A stretch of 64,000 nucleotides of DNA from AG25 sp035518815 (GCA_035518815.1 DATIXG010000125.1:4181-68180), one strand, 5' to 3'. Shown: positions 50,188 through 58,884, counted from the stretch's first letter. Translations and numbers: made by a program. The notes: generated from the letters alone by a model not told the origin.

Positions 50188-51002
50188 CGGGGAAAGGGGC
50201 CGTCGAGCGCGCCGCCGACGCCGTGCGGCCTCGGCTGGACGGGCTCGAGCCCCGCGTTGCGGTAGTGCTCGGATCGGGGCTCGGCGGCCTCGCGGATCGG
50301 GTCCGAGACGCGCGGCGCATTGCCTACCACGACATTCCGGGCTTCCCGCAACCCGGCGTGGCGGGACACAAGGGAGAGCTGGTCGCCGGCACCGTGGCCG
50401 GCATCCCGGCCATCGTGCAATGCGGGCGATTTCATCTCTACGAGGGGCACGCGGCGGAGGTGGTGGCGCTCCCGATCCGCATGTTTCACCGTCTCGGCAT
50501 CGAGACCCTCGTGCTGACGAACGCGGCGGGCGGCGTGCGACCGACCTTTCGGCCCGGCACCCTCATGCTCATCGCCGATCACATCAACCTGATGTGGCGG
50601 AGTCCGCTGGTCGGCCTCGTGGCGCCGGGTGAAGGACGCTTTCCGGACATGAGCGCTCCGTACGACGAGGCGCTCCGCGCGATGGCGCGCAACGCGGCGC
50701 GCGAGGCCCGGATACCGCTCGAGGACGGTGTCTACGCCGGGCTCCTCGGCCCCTCCTACGAGACGCCGGCCGAGATCCGCATGCTCGCCCGGCTCGGGGC
50801 CGATGCGGTCGGGATGTCCACCGTCCCCGAGGTTCTTGTCGCCCGCGCACGCGGGATGCGATGCCTGGCGTTTTCCGTGATCACGAATCCGGCCGCGGGC
50901 CTCGCGAGCGAGGCGATTGCGCATGATGACGTGCTCGCGCTCGGCCGGCGCGCCGCGGGTCAGCTTGGCGGGTTGCTGGAGACAGTGCTCGGGCGAATGT
51001 AA
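50184..51002 (+). CDS. Purine nucleoside phosphorylase (trimeric type)
   Basis: From GTG 50184 the protein has 272 residues with VVLGSGLGGLAD, GRFHLYEGH, LTNAAGGV, YETPAEIRMLARLGADAVGMSTVPE and the final S/N-P pattern of PNP class II. It splits inosine or guanosine to base plus ribose 1-phosphate. Translational coupling to the deaminase-like gene suggests deamination followed by phosphorolysis in one pathway. Confidence 0.94.
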   Translation: MTGKGAVERAADAVRPRLDGLEPRVAVVLGSGLGGLADRVRDARRIAYHDIPGFPQPGVAGHKGELVAGTVAGIPAIVQCGRFHLYEGHAAEVVALPIRMFHRLGIETLVLTNAAGGVRPTFRPGTLMLIADHINLMWRSPLVGLVAPGEGRFPDMSAPYDEALRAMARNAAREARIPLEDGVYAGLLGPSYETPAEIRMLARLGADAVGMSTVPEVLVARARGMRCLAFSVITNPAAGLASEAIAHDDVLALGRRAAGQLGGLLETVLGRM

Positions 51003-51004
51003 AC

Positions 51005-51820
51005 CTACAGCCCCTCCGTGGGCGGCCGCCTCGGCCCGGGGACGAAGTGATTCAATGGCCCGTGCCCCCCGTTCCGCCCGAGTCCCGGCGCGGCCGCGAT
51101 GGCGCGTTGCACGAAGTCGATCCCGTCCGCGACGGCCTGTAACAAGGGCCGACCGTGGGCGAGACCGGCGGCGATCGCCGCGGACAAGGTGCAGCCCGTC
51201 CCGTGTGTGGACGTCGTCGCGATCCGCGCATGCTCGAAGCGACGCTCGACCGCCTCCATTACCAACACATCCACGAGCTGGTTGCCCGGGAGATGGCCGC
51301 CCGTGACCAGGGCGGCGCGTGCGCCCAGCCGCACGAGCGCCCGGGCCGCCTCGAGCATCTGGTCCGGCGTCGCGACGGTCTCGCCGACGATCGCCTGCGC
51401 CTCGGCGAGGTTCGGGGTGACGAGCGTCGCGAGCGGAACGAGCTTTTGGCTGACCAGACGCTCGGCATCACGGTCGAGCAGCCGGTCTCCCGATGTGGCG
51501 ACCATCACGGGATCCAGGACGTAGTTGGGCAGGTGGTGTCGGGTGATGGCGGCGGCGACAGCCTCCACGACCTCCGCCGAGCCGAGCATCCCGCTCTTCA
51601 CAGCGTGGGGGGGGAGATCGTCGGCCAGAGCGTCGAGCTGGCGCGTGACGAGGGCGGCGGGGAGGGCGGTCCACGCGCCGACGCCCTGGGTGTTTTGGGC
51701 CGTGACGGCCGTGAGGGCGGTCGTTCCGAATACGCCGAACTGATGAAACGTCTTGAGGTCGGCCTGGATGCCGGCCCCGCCCCCCGAGTCGGACCCGGCG
51801 ATGCTGAGGGCGATCCTCAC
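51005..51820 (-). CDS. thiD: Hydroxymethylpyrimidine/phosphomethylpyrimidine kinase
   Basis: ThiD makes HMP-PP for thiamine. From GTG 51820 it has 271 residues: IAGSDSGGGAGIQADLKTF, VLDPVMVATSGDRLL, TPNLAEA and HGTGCTLSAAIAAGLA (anion hole and catalytic Cys region). It converges on the phosphorylase with a 2-bp gap. No TPP riboswitch is seen in its upstream region, and no other thi genes adjoin. Confidence 0.95.
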   Translation of the reverse strand: MRIALSIAGSDSGGGAGIQADLKTFHQFGVFGTTALTAVTAQNTQGVGAWTALPAALVTRQLDALADDLPPHAVKSGMLGSAEVVEAVAAAITRHHLPNYVLDPVMVATSGDRLLDRDAERLVSQKLVPLATLVTPNLAEAQAIVGETVATPDQMLEAARALVRLGARAALVTGGHLPGNQLVDVLVMEAVERRFEHARIATTSTHGTGCTLSAAIAAGLAHGRPLLQAVADGIDFVQRAIAAAPGLGRNGGHGPLNHFVPGPRRPPTEGL

Positions 51821-51913
51821 GAGGCGGCAGCTTGGCAAACCGCGCCGGTGCGGCGACGTTTAGGTGTGGCGCTCGCCGTCTGAATCCCGCACGCCGCCCG
51901 GGAGAAACGACTC

Positions 51914-52723
51914 ATAGCGACTAATCTGCAATCCCTGCTGCGCGATCTCCAACGCCGCAAGGCCCGTGGCCGCCGTGGCCTCGCCCTCGTGGAAGGCGTG
52001 CGGCTCGTGGAGGAGGCGCTCGCCGCCGGGCTACGCCTGCGCGGCGCGCTCGTGTCCGCCGAGCTGGATCGCACGGCGCGGGGCGCCGCGCTCCGCGTCG
52101 AGCTCGAGAAGCACGCCGTGCCGGTGGAAGAGGTCGGGACACGCACCCTCGAGAAGCTGGCCGACACCGAGACGCCGCAGGGTATCGTCGCGGTGGTCGA
52201 GCCGCGCAAGTGGGCTCCCGACGAGCTGCCGCTCACCGAGCGCGGTGTGGTGCTCGTGATCGACGGCGTGCAGGACCCGGGCAACGTCGGCACGTTGATT
52301 CGCACGGCTCACGCGCTGGGGGCGGCCGGCACCATCGTGCTGCGCGGTACGGCGGATGTCGTCGGCCCCAAAGTGTTGCGCGCGGCCATGGGTGCGACCT
52401 TCCGGCATCCCGTCATCTCCCTCGACGACGCCGCGTTCATCGCGTGGGCGCGCCGGCGCGGGGTGACGTTGTGGGCCGCCGCGGCCGACGGCACACCGCT
52501 GCATCGGGCGATTGGGGGGACGGGAAAAGGGAAGGGGGAAGGAGGAAAGGGGGACGACGGCCCGGTCGGCGTCATTGTGGGGAACGAGGGAGCGGGTATC
52601 CGACCGCACCTGAACGCCGTCTCCACCAAACGAGTGGCGATTCCGCTCGCCCAGGGCGCCGAATCGCTGAACGTGGCCGTCGCGGCCGGGATCCTGCTCT
52701 ACGAGGTTCTGCGTGGGCGCTGA
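51914..52723 (+). CDS. TrmH/SpoU-family RNA 2'-O-methyltransferase
   Basis: A SPOUT methyltransferase: VIDGVQDPGNVGTLIRTAHALGA-type motif 1, VIVGNEGAG motif 2 and IPLAQGAESLNVAVAAGILLYE motif 3. The N-terminal rRNA-binding part (LQSLLRDLQRRKARGRRGLALVEG) is conserved in the family and begins upstream of the first standard start (GTG 51989). The coordinate given uses ATA 51914, 8 nt after GGGAGA; CTG 51926 is another option. A low-complexity GKGKGEGGKG linker interrupts the catalytic domain (52515-52558). The target RNA is unknown. The gene overlaps the prepilin peptidase by 11 bp. Confidence 0.85.
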   Translation: MATNLQSLLRDLQRRKARGRRGLALVEGVRLVEEALAAGLRLRGALVSAELDRTARGAALRVELEKHAVPVEEVGTRTLEKLADTETPQGIVAVVEPRKWAPDELPLTERGVVLVIDGVQDPGNVGTLIRTAHALGAAGTIVLRGTADVVGPKVLRAAMGATFRHPVISLDDAAFIAWARRRGVTLWAAAADGTPLHRAIGGTGKGKGEGGKGDDGPVGVIVGNEGAGIRPHLNAVSTKRVAIPLAQGAESLNVAVAAGILLYEVLRGR

Positions 52724-53483
52724 GGCCGCGGTGCTGATCGCCGCCACCGGTTTGGGTCTGTGCTTCGGAAGCTTCCTCAACGTCTGCATCCTGCGGTTGC
52801 CGCTCGAGCAATCGCTCATCCGGCCGCCGTCCACGTGCCCCAAGTGCAAGCGGCCGCTTGCGTGGCGCGACAACATCCCGGTCCTCTCGTGGCTTCTGCT
52901 CAAGGGACGGTGCCGGCAGTGCGGGGCGCCGATCTCGGTTCAGTACCCGATCATCGAAGCGTCGGTCGCCGTACTGTGGCTCGCCGCGGTCCTGCTCTAC
53001 GGGCCGGGCGCGCAGGCGATCACGGCCGCCGTGTTCGGCACGATCCTGCTCGGTATCGCGATCACGGATGCGCGACACTACATCATTCCCGACGAGTTCA
53101 CGTGGGGTGGTCTGGTGATCGGCCTGGCGCTTTCGCTCGCGGGTGGCGCGGCGGGGTTCGTCAATGCCATCATCGGTGCCGCGGCCGGGTTCGGCCTGCT
53201 CTGGATCATCGCGCGGCTCGGCCACTGGGCGTTCAAGGAAGAGGCCATGGGTGGCGGCGACATCAAGATGATGGCGATGGTCGGCGCGTTCGTGGGGTGG
53301 AAGGGCGTGCTCGTCACCCTGCTGCTGGGCGCGTTGATCGGGAGCATCGTGTTCGTGCCCCTGCAGTTCAAGCGCAAACGTCTCGTTCCCTTCGGGGTAT
53401 TCCTCGCCGTGGGCGCGGCCGTGACCTTCCTCTTCCAGGACGCCATCCTGCAATGGTACGGGCAGTTCCTGCGCGGCACGTGA
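52713..53483 (+). CDS. pilD: Prepilin leader peptidase/N-methyltransferase (A24)
   Basis: The 256-residue membrane protein has FGSFLNVCILRLP, the two zinc CXXC pairs (CPKC, CRQC) of the cytoplasmic methyltransferase loop, and the catalytic Asp residues in ITDARHYIIPDE and GGGDIK. It processes type IV pilin-like or type II secretion pseudopilins. No pilus or secretion genes are adjacent. The start is GTG. Confidence 0.94.
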   Translation: MGAEAAVLIAATGLGLCFGSFLNVCILRLPLEQSLIRPPSTCPKCKRPLAWRDNIPVLSWLLLKGRCRQCGAPISVQYPIIEASVAVLWLAAVLLYGPGAQAITAAVFGTILLGIAITDARHYIIPDEFTWGGLVIGLALSLAGGAAGFVNAIIGAAAGFGLLWIIARLGHWAFKEEAMGGGDIKMMAMVGAFVGWKGVLVTLLLGALIGSIVFVPLQFKRKRLVPFGVFLAVGAAVTFLFQDAILQWYGQFLRGT

Positions 53484-53487
53484 GCGC

Positions 53488-54648
53488 GTGAGCGGGCTCG
53501 CGGATCTGTTCGAGTCGGGCAACGTGCTCGACCGCGTGGGCGTGGACCTCACCGCACAGGCGCGACGCGGCGATCTCGAGCCCGTGCGGTGTCGCGACGC
53601 TGAAATCGCCCGCGTCACCGATATCCTGCTGCGCCAGAGCAAGAACAATCCGGCGTTGATCGGCCGCGCGGGCGTGGGCAAGACCGCCATCGCGGAAGGG
53701 CTCGCCCAGCGGATCGCCGCGGGCGAGGTGGCCCCCGCGCTCAAGGACGCGCGAATCGTCGCGCTCGATCACGTCGCGCTGCTCGCGGGCACGTCGTTCC
53801 GCGGCCAGTACGAGGAGCGTGTCCGCCAGGTGGTCGCGTCGCTCGCCCGCGATCCCGATCTCATCCTGTTCGTGGACGAGCTGCACAACCTCATCGGCCA
53901 GGGGACCGCGATGGGGGCGGCCATGGATGCGGCCAACATGCTGAAGCCCGCCCTGGTGCGGGGCGACATTCGCGTCATCGGCGCCACCACGGGTGGCGAG
54001 TACGATCGGTGGATTCGCGGCGACCCGGCCCTCGAGCGGCGCTTCCAGCCGGTCACGGTGGAGGAGCTCGATGCCATTCAGACCTGGGAAGTGCTCGTGT
54101 CGCGCCGTCCCAGGCTCGAGCGCCATCACGCGGTCGCCATCACTGACGACGCCCTGAAGGCTGCGATCGTTCTCACCGACCGGTTCGTGCCCGATCGGGC
54201 CCGACCCGACAAGGCGATCGACGTCCTCGACGAGGCGTGCGCGCACGCGCAGGGCACGGCGCACGTCTCTCCCGAGCTCGACCGCCTCATCCGCGAGCGG
54301 CGCCGTGTGGAAGGCATGATTCGCCGGGGTCAGGCGTACGACGCCCCCGGCTCGGGCGAGGCCGGTGCGGCATCCGGCGCCGACCTGGTGGCCGAGATCT
54401 TTCCGATGCTCGAGCGGATCGGGGTGGAGATTGAGAAAATGCTGGGCGGGCAAGGACGGTCAAGGACGGTCAAGGAGGCTCAAGCGACCGACCTCGACCG
54501 TCCCCGATTGTCGCTTGCCGACCAGCGCTCCGAACTAGACCGCCTCCTCCGCCGCGAGCTCGAACACCAGGGCATCGTCGTCACGGGCAAGGATATCGCG
54601 CGCGTGGTCGGGGCCGCGGTCGGCAAGGGGATCGAGTGGACTGGTTGA
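53488..54648 (+). CDS. Single-ring Clp-type AAA+ ATPase (ClpA/ClpB D1-like)
   Basis: The 386-residue protein matches only the first AAA+ module of ClpA/B/C: Walker A GRAGVGKT, FRGQYEERVRQVV, Walker B LILFVDELHNLIGQG, sensor/arginine finger region GATTGGEYDRWI and LERRFQPV, and RARPDKAIDVLDEAC. There is no N-domain repeat, no second ATPase ring and no ClpP loop. A 10-bp direct repeat (CAAGGACGGT, 54451-54470) encodes a linker near the C-terminus. The function is unknown. Its last 13 bp overlap the next gene. Confidence 0.85.
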   Translation: MSGLADLFESGNVLDRVGVDLTAQARRGDLEPVRCRDAEIARVTDILLRQSKNNPALIGRAGVGKTAIAEGLAQRIAAGEVAPALKDARIVALDHVALLAGTSFRGQYEERVRQVVASLARDPDLILFVDELHNLIGQGTAMGAAMDAANMLKPALVRGDIRVIGATTGGEYDRWIRGDPALERRFQPVTVEELDAIQTWEVLVSRRPRLERHHAVAITDDALKAAIVLTDRFVPDRARPDKAIDVLDEACAHAQGTAHVSPELDRLIRERRRVEGMIRRGQAYDAPGSGEAGAASGADLVAEIFPMLERIGVEIEKMLGGQGRSRTVKEAQATDLDRPRLSLADQRSELDRLLRRELEHQGIVVTGKDIARVVGAAVGKGIEWTG

Positions 54649-55886
54649 GGCGCTCCTGGGTTTCGACCGCGCTGATCGCGTCCGCGGTGGCGGGTGCCGG
54701 GTGCAGCGAGCGGGCGCGCGCCGTGCAGCGCGAAGCGGAGTTGAAACAGGTCGTCGACCAGATGATGGCGCCGGTCGAGCGTGCGACGGGTCTCACGTTC
54801 AAGCGTCATCCCAAGGTCCTGGAACGGACCCGCCGCCAGGTCCGCGACTACGTGATCCACAAGTTCGATGACGACCTGCCTCCGTCGGAGCTGCAGGGCA
54901 TGGAAGCTGCCTATCGACTGTTCGGGCTTCTCCCGGACTCGGTCGATCTGCGGCGCACCGTGATCGACCTCCTCACGGAGCAGGTCGCGGGATACTTCGA
55001 CCCCGACTCGAACGCGCTATTCATTCCGACCGACGTCGACCCCGCACTGGCCCGGATCACCGTCTCGCACGAGCTGGTCCACGCGCTGCAGGCGCAGTAC
55101 GTCGGCATCGATTCGGTGATTCACCAGGAGCGTCAGAATGACCGGCGCTCGGCGGCCCAGGCGATTCTCGAAGGCCAGGCGACCCTCGCGCAGATTCTCG
55201 TGCTCATGCCGGAGCAGAACGTGGACAGCCTCCCGGACTTCTGGGAGATGCGCGACGCGTTCGGCAAGCAGCAGGCGGAGATGACCGCCTTTGCGAGCGC
55301 GCCGCCGTGGCTGCGCGAGAGCCTCATCTTCCCGTATCTCGGCGGGGCCGAGTTCGTGCGGCGGTTCCGGCACCTGCATCCGGCCAGGCAGCCCTTCGGC
55401 GCGCTCATGCCGGTCTCGACGGAGCAGATTCTCCATCTGGATCGCTACGAGGCCGGCGACCGCCCGGAGCACCTGGAATTCGTGCGGCCGTCGCCGGATA
55501 CCGTGATCTACGACAACGATCTCGGCGAGTTCGAGACGCGCCTCCTGCTCGAACAGCTGCTGCACAACTCGGCGACGGCGGCGACACTCGCGACCGGCTG
55601 GGGTGGCGACCGCTACGAGGTCTACGGTTCCCCGGCTGACGCGCTCGTGTGGTACACGGTGTGGGACGACGCGCGGGCCGCGGATCAGTTTGCAGCCGGT
55701 CTCAAACGGGGGTGGGGAGAGCGCCGAACCGACGGGCGGGTGCGGCGGTCCGACATTAGCCGCCTGCCGCTCGGCGGGTTGCCCGGGGTGCGTCTGATGG
55801 ATGCTCCTCCCGACTGGGCTGGCTGGAAGCACGTTCCTACCGTGAAGGTTGTTCACCCTTCTCCGCTGCGAGCCCGCCCCAGGTAG
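54636..55886 (+). CDS. Secreted HExxH metallopeptidase-like lipoprotein
   Basis: The 416-residue product starts at GTG 54636 and has a lipoprotein signal (VAGAGC, Cys about 23). The zinc motif HELVH is in VSHELVHALQAQYVG, and ILEGQATLAQI supplies a likely third ligand Glu. This gluzincin-like arrangement suggests a metalloprotease, though no named family is recognised. It lies directly after the Clp-type ATPase with a 13-bp overlap, so the two are cotranscribed. Confidence 0.8.
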   Translation: MDWLRRSWVSTALIASAVAGAGCSERARAVQREAELKQVVDQMMAPVERATGLTFKRHPKVLERTRRQVRDYVIHKFDDDLPPSELQGMEAAYRLFGLLPDSVDLRRTVIDLLTEQVAGYFDPDSNALFIPTDVDPALARITVSHELVHALQAQYVGIDSVIHQERQNDRRSAAQAILEGQATLAQILVLMPEQNVDSLPDFWEMRDAFGKQQAEMTAFASAPPWLRESLIFPYLGGAEFVRRFRHLHPARQPFGALMPVSTEQILHLDRYEAGDRPEHLEFVRPSPDTVIYDNDLGEFETRLLLEQLLHNSATAATLATGWGGDRYEVYGSPADALVWYTVWDDARAADQFAAGLKRGWGERRTDGRVRRSDISRLPLGGLPGVRLMDAPPDWAGWKHVPTVKVVHPSPLRARPR

Positions 55887-55937
55887 GCAACTCTCGCCCT
55901 TGGCTTCGAGCAATTCGCTAAGTAGTTTTGTTGGCTT

Positions 55938-57275
55938 ATGTTTACGGCCCTCTCCGAGCAGCTCGGCGCGGTGCTGCGCCGACTCACCGGTCGAGGCGTA
56001 CTCTCGGAGCAGGACGTCAGCGACGCGCTGCGCGACATCCGTCGGCATCTGCTCGAGGCGGACGTAAGCTTCGAGGTCACGCGCGGGTTCGTCGAGCGCG
56101 TACGGGAACAGGCCGTCGGCGCCGCCAAGCTGGCGCCGGTGAACCCCGGCCAGCAGATCGTGAAGCTCGTGCGCGACGAGATCGCGCGGATGCTCGGCGC
56201 GAGCGACGCGGAGCTGGCGGCGAAAGGGCCGGCGCGCGCCGCGACATCGCTGAACTACGCGTCGGTTGGCCCGACCCTGATCCTGCTGGTTGGCTTGCAG
56301 GGGTCCGGCAAGACCACGACCGCCGCCAAGCTTGCGCACCGCCTCAAGCGCGAACAGAAGGCGCCGGGCCTGATCGCCGCGGACATTTACCGACCGGCCG
56401 CGGGCGAACAGCTCGAGCAACTCGGGAAGCAGGTTGGCGTCCCCGTGTTTGGGGCGGTGGGATCGGGCCAAGGGGCTGGGGTAGTGGACTTGGTGCGGGG
56501 TGCGCTGCGGGGCGCCGAGAAAGAGCGGTGCCGCACGGTGATCGTCGATACGGCCGGGCGGTCACAGGTGGACGCCGAAATGATGGCCGAGCTGTCGGCG
56601 CTCAAGACGGCGACCAAGCCCCACGAGGTACTCCTCGTGGCAGACGGCATGACGGGTCAGGATGCGGTGCGGCTCGCGCGCGGCTTCCACGAGGGCGTCG
56701 GGCTCTCGGGTGTGATCCTGACCAAGCTCGACGGCGACGCGCGAGGTGGTGCGGCGCTCTCGATCCACGGGGTCACCGGGCTCCCGATCAGGTTCGTCGG
56801 AGTGGGCGAGAAGGTCGACGCGCTCGAGCCCTTCGACCCGGTCCGGATGGCGGGTCGGATTCTCGGGCAGGGCGATGTGGTATCGCTCGTGGAGAAGGTG
56901 GCGGCCACGGTCGACGCGGATGCCGCCGCCAAGCTCGAGAAGAAGGTCAAGTCGAAGGCCGGGATGGACCTGAGCGACTTTCTGGTCGCGTTGAAGCAGA
57001 TGCAGGCGCTCGGTCCCTTGAAGCAGCTCGTGGGCCTCTTGCCGGGCGGGGCCGCGAAAGCGGTGAAGCAGAGCGGGGCGGCGTTGGACGACAAGCGCCT
57101 GAAGCACGTGGAAGCAATCGTGCTTTCGATGACCCCGGCGGAGCGGGCCGATCCCAGGATCCTGAACGGGTCGCGCCGGTTGCGCATCGCGAAGGGCTCG
57201 GGCCGGTCGGTTCAAGAAGTGAATCGCCTGCTGGAGCAGTTCCAGCAGATGCGCAAGCTCTTACACAGGATGTAG
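55938..57275 (+). CDS. ffh: Signal recognition particle protein Ffh
   Basis: Ffh targets nascent membrane proteins with 4.5S RNA. The 445-residue protein has the N domain, GTPase G1 GLQGSGKTTTAAKLA, DTAGR, TKLDGDARGGAALS, and a Met-containing M domain ending QFQQMRKLLHRM. The family tail with repeated GxxPG and MGD motifs is short here. It is the first gene of ffh-rpsP-rimM-trmD-rplS-rnhB. Confidence 0.97.
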   Translation: MFTALSEQLGAVLRRLTGRGVLSEQDVSDALRDIRRHLLEADVSFEVTRGFVERVREQAVGAAKLAPVNPGQQIVKLVRDEIARMLGASDAELAAKGPARAATSLNYASVGPTLILLVGLQGSGKTTTAAKLAHRLKREQKAPGLIAADIYRPAAGEQLEQLGKQVGVPVFGAVGSGQGAGVVDLVRGALRGAEKERCRTVIVDTAGRSQVDAEMMAELSALKTATKPHEVLLVADGMTGQDAVRLARGFHEGVGLSGVILTKLDGDARGGAALSIHGVTGLPIRFVGVGEKVDALEPFDPVRMAGRILGQGDVVSLVEKVAATVDADAAAKLEKKVKSKAGMDLSDFLVALKQMQALGPLKQLVGLLPGGAAKAVKQSGAALDDKRLKHVEAIVLSMTPAERADPRILNGSRRLRIAKGSGRSVQEVNRLLEQFQQMRKLLHRM

Positions 57276-57284
57276 GAAGACTCT

Positions 57285-57548
57285 ATGGCAACTCGTATTC
57301 GGCTGCGGCGCGAGGGACGGAAGGGACAGTCGTACTTCCGGATCGTGGTCGCCGACCAGGAATCGCCGCGGGACGGCAGGTTCGTCGCGACCATCGGCCA
57401 CTACCACCCGCGGTCCAAGCCCGCGGTGATCAAGGTGAACGCCGACCAGGCACACGCGTGGCTCGCCAAGGGCGCGCTGCCCACGGACACGGTGCGCTCG
57501 CTCCTGAAGCAGGCGGGAGTGCTGGGCAAACGGCCCCCCACCGCCTAG
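57285..57548 (+). CDS. rpsP: 30S ribosomal protein S16
   Basis: The 87-residue protein has the family start IRLRREGRKGQSYFRIVVAD, RDGRFVATIGHYHP, and ends soon after the LLKQAGV segment. It lies 9 bp after ffh. Confidence 0.97.
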   Translation: MATRIRLRREGRKGQSYFRIVVADQESPRDGRFVATIGHYHPRSKPAVIKVNADQAHAWLAKGALPTDTVRSLLKQAGVLGKRPPTA

Positions 57549-57556
57549 TCGGGCGG

Positions 57557-57817
57557 CTGCGGAAGCCGCACGGCGAGCAGGGGGAAGTCGCCGTCATTCC
57601 CATCGTCCCGAATCCGGGCGCGATCTTTCTCCCCAAGGCGCGCCTGTACATTCTGGACGACGAACGGCGCGTGATCGCAGGGCCGCTCGTAGTGACGCGG
57701 CGGCGCGCCTATCACCGCGAATGGCTGCTCGGCTTTGTGGGTGTCACGAGCCGCGCGGCGGTCGAGGGCTGGCGGGGCCACTACGTGGCGACGGATGAGC
57801 CCGATGCTGACGATTAA
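57557..57817 (+). CDS. rimM: RimM, N-terminal domain only
   Basis: The reading frame between rpsP and trmD encodes RKPHGEQGEVAVIPIV, the conserved start of ribosome maturation factor RimM. A single beta-barrel domain (LYILDDERRVIAGPL, RAYHREWLLGFVGV) follows. It stops at 57817, 14 bp inside trmD, at ~86-90 residues; ordinary RimM has ~170 with a C-terminal PRC barrel that binds S19. No ATG, GTG or TTG lies at a sensible place: CTG 57557 is given here, and the beta strand LVGRL just upstream suggests translation may begin even earlier. A frame error was looked for and not seen. Confidence 0.6.
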   Translation: MRKPHGEQGEVAVIPIVPNPGAIFLPKARLYILDDERRVIAGPLVVTRRRAYHREWLLGFVGVTSRAAVEGWRGHYVATDEPDADD

Positions 57818-58496
57818 CGTGGTGACGCTCTTCCCTGAGGTGTTCACGGCACACTGTGCCGTGAGTATCCCGGGGCGCGCGGCGACCGCGGGACTCGTCC
57901 GCTATCGCGTGGTTCAGCTGCGCGACTACGCACGCGACAAGCATCATACGGTCGACGATGCGCCCTACGGCGGCGGTGCGGGCATGGTCCTCAAGCCCGA
58001 GCCGTTCTTCGCCGCGGTCGAGGACCTGCGCGCGGGCCCGCCGATCGTTCTGCTCTCGGCGCGCGGGCGGCGGTTCAGGCACGACGATGCCGTGCGGTTC
58101 GCGGTGGGGAAGGAGCTGACGCTGCTCTGCGGCCACTACAAGGACGTGGACCAGCGCGTGGCGGACGGCCTCGGCGCGGACGAGCTGTCGATTGGAGATT
58201 TCGTGCTGTCGGGCGGCGAGCCCGCCGCGCTGTGCATCCTGGATGCGGTGGTGCGGCTGCTGCCGGGCGCGCTGGGCGATCACGAGTCGGCCGCCGGCGA
58301 TTCGCACTATGACGGTTTGCTCGCGCCGCCGAGCTATACGCGGCCGCCGAGCTATCGCGGGATGGATGTTCCCGAGGTATTGTTGAGCGGTGATCACGCG
58401 AAGATCGCGACGTGGCGCGCCCAGGAGGCTGAGCGCCTGACGCGCGAACGGCGGCCCGACTTGTGGGCCAACTACGTCGAGGAAGGACAAGGGTAA
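57804..58496 (+). CDS. trmD: tRNA (guanine37-N1)-methyltransferase
   Basis: The 230-residue SPOUT enzyme has NVVTLFPEVF at the start, DDAPYGGGAGMVLKPEP, LCGHYKDVDQRV and IGDFVLSGGEPAAL, all TrmD signatures. It protects reading frame at proline and other codons. ATG 57804 (overlapping rimM) is the family start; ATG 57795 is possible. Confidence 0.97.
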   Translation: MLTINVVTLFPEVFTAHCAVSIPGRAATAGLVRYRVVQLRDYARDKHHTVDDAPYGGGAGMVLKPEPFFAAVEDLRAGPPIVLLSARGRRFRHDDAVRFAVGKELTLLCGHYKDVDQRVADGLGADELSIGDFVLSGGEPAALCILDAVVRLLPGALGDHESAAGDSHYDGLLAPPSYTRPPSYRGMDVPEVLLSGDHAKIATWRAQEAERLTRERRPDLWANYVEEGQG

Positions 58497-58500
58497 GCGT

Positions 58501-58884
58501 ATGCAGCGGCTGAGAGCGGTCGAGCGGGAAGGTCTGAAGACCAATATCCCCGCCTTCGATCCCGGAGACACGGTGCGCGTGATGGTGCGCGTGCGCGAGG
58601 GCGACAAGGAACGCCTCCAGGCGTTCGAGGGCATCTGCATCGGCCGACGCGGCGGCGGGATCAGCGAGACGTTCACCGTCCGCAAGATCTCGGCGGGCGT
58701 GGGCGTCGAGCGCATTTTCCCGCTGCATAGCCCGTCGATCGCCGAGATCGAGCTGGTCCGCAAGGGCCGGGTGCGCCGCGCAAAGCTGTACTTCCTGCGG
58801 CGCCTCGCCGGCAAGGCCGCGCGGATTCGCGAGAAACGCGGCGAGGTCCCGGCCGCGGCGGAGCCGGAGCCGCCGCCCGCGTGA
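58501..58884 (+). CDS. rplS: 50S ribosomal protein L19
   Basis: The 127-residue protein has the L19 core FDPGDTVRVMVRVREGDKER, FEGICIGRRGGG, FTVRKISAGVGVERIFPLHSP (family blocks) and AKLYFLRRLAGKAARI. It is followed by a Pro/Glu tail and overlaps rnhB by 4 bp. Confidence 0.97.
   Translation: MQRLRAVEREGLKTNIPAFDPGDTVRVMVRVREGDKERLQAFEGICIGRRGGGISETFTVRKISAGVGVERIFPLHSPSIAEIELVRKGRVRRAKLYFLRRLAGKAARIREKRGEVPAAAEPEPPPA

Noticed and set aside
51821..51925. TPP riboswitch upstream of thiD
   Set aside because: No CTGAGA or other THI-box core on either strand.
54449..54490. CRISPR-like repeats
   Set aside because: The CAAGGACGGT repeats are 10 bp, contiguous and inside a coding frame; no spacers. 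No CRISPR array was seen anywhere in the window.
55928..57557. Upstream extension of the rimM frame through ffh and rpsP
   Set aside because: The same frame is open for 629 codons only because of GC-biased codon use; ffh and rpsP are coded in another frame. Only the 3' part has RimM homology.
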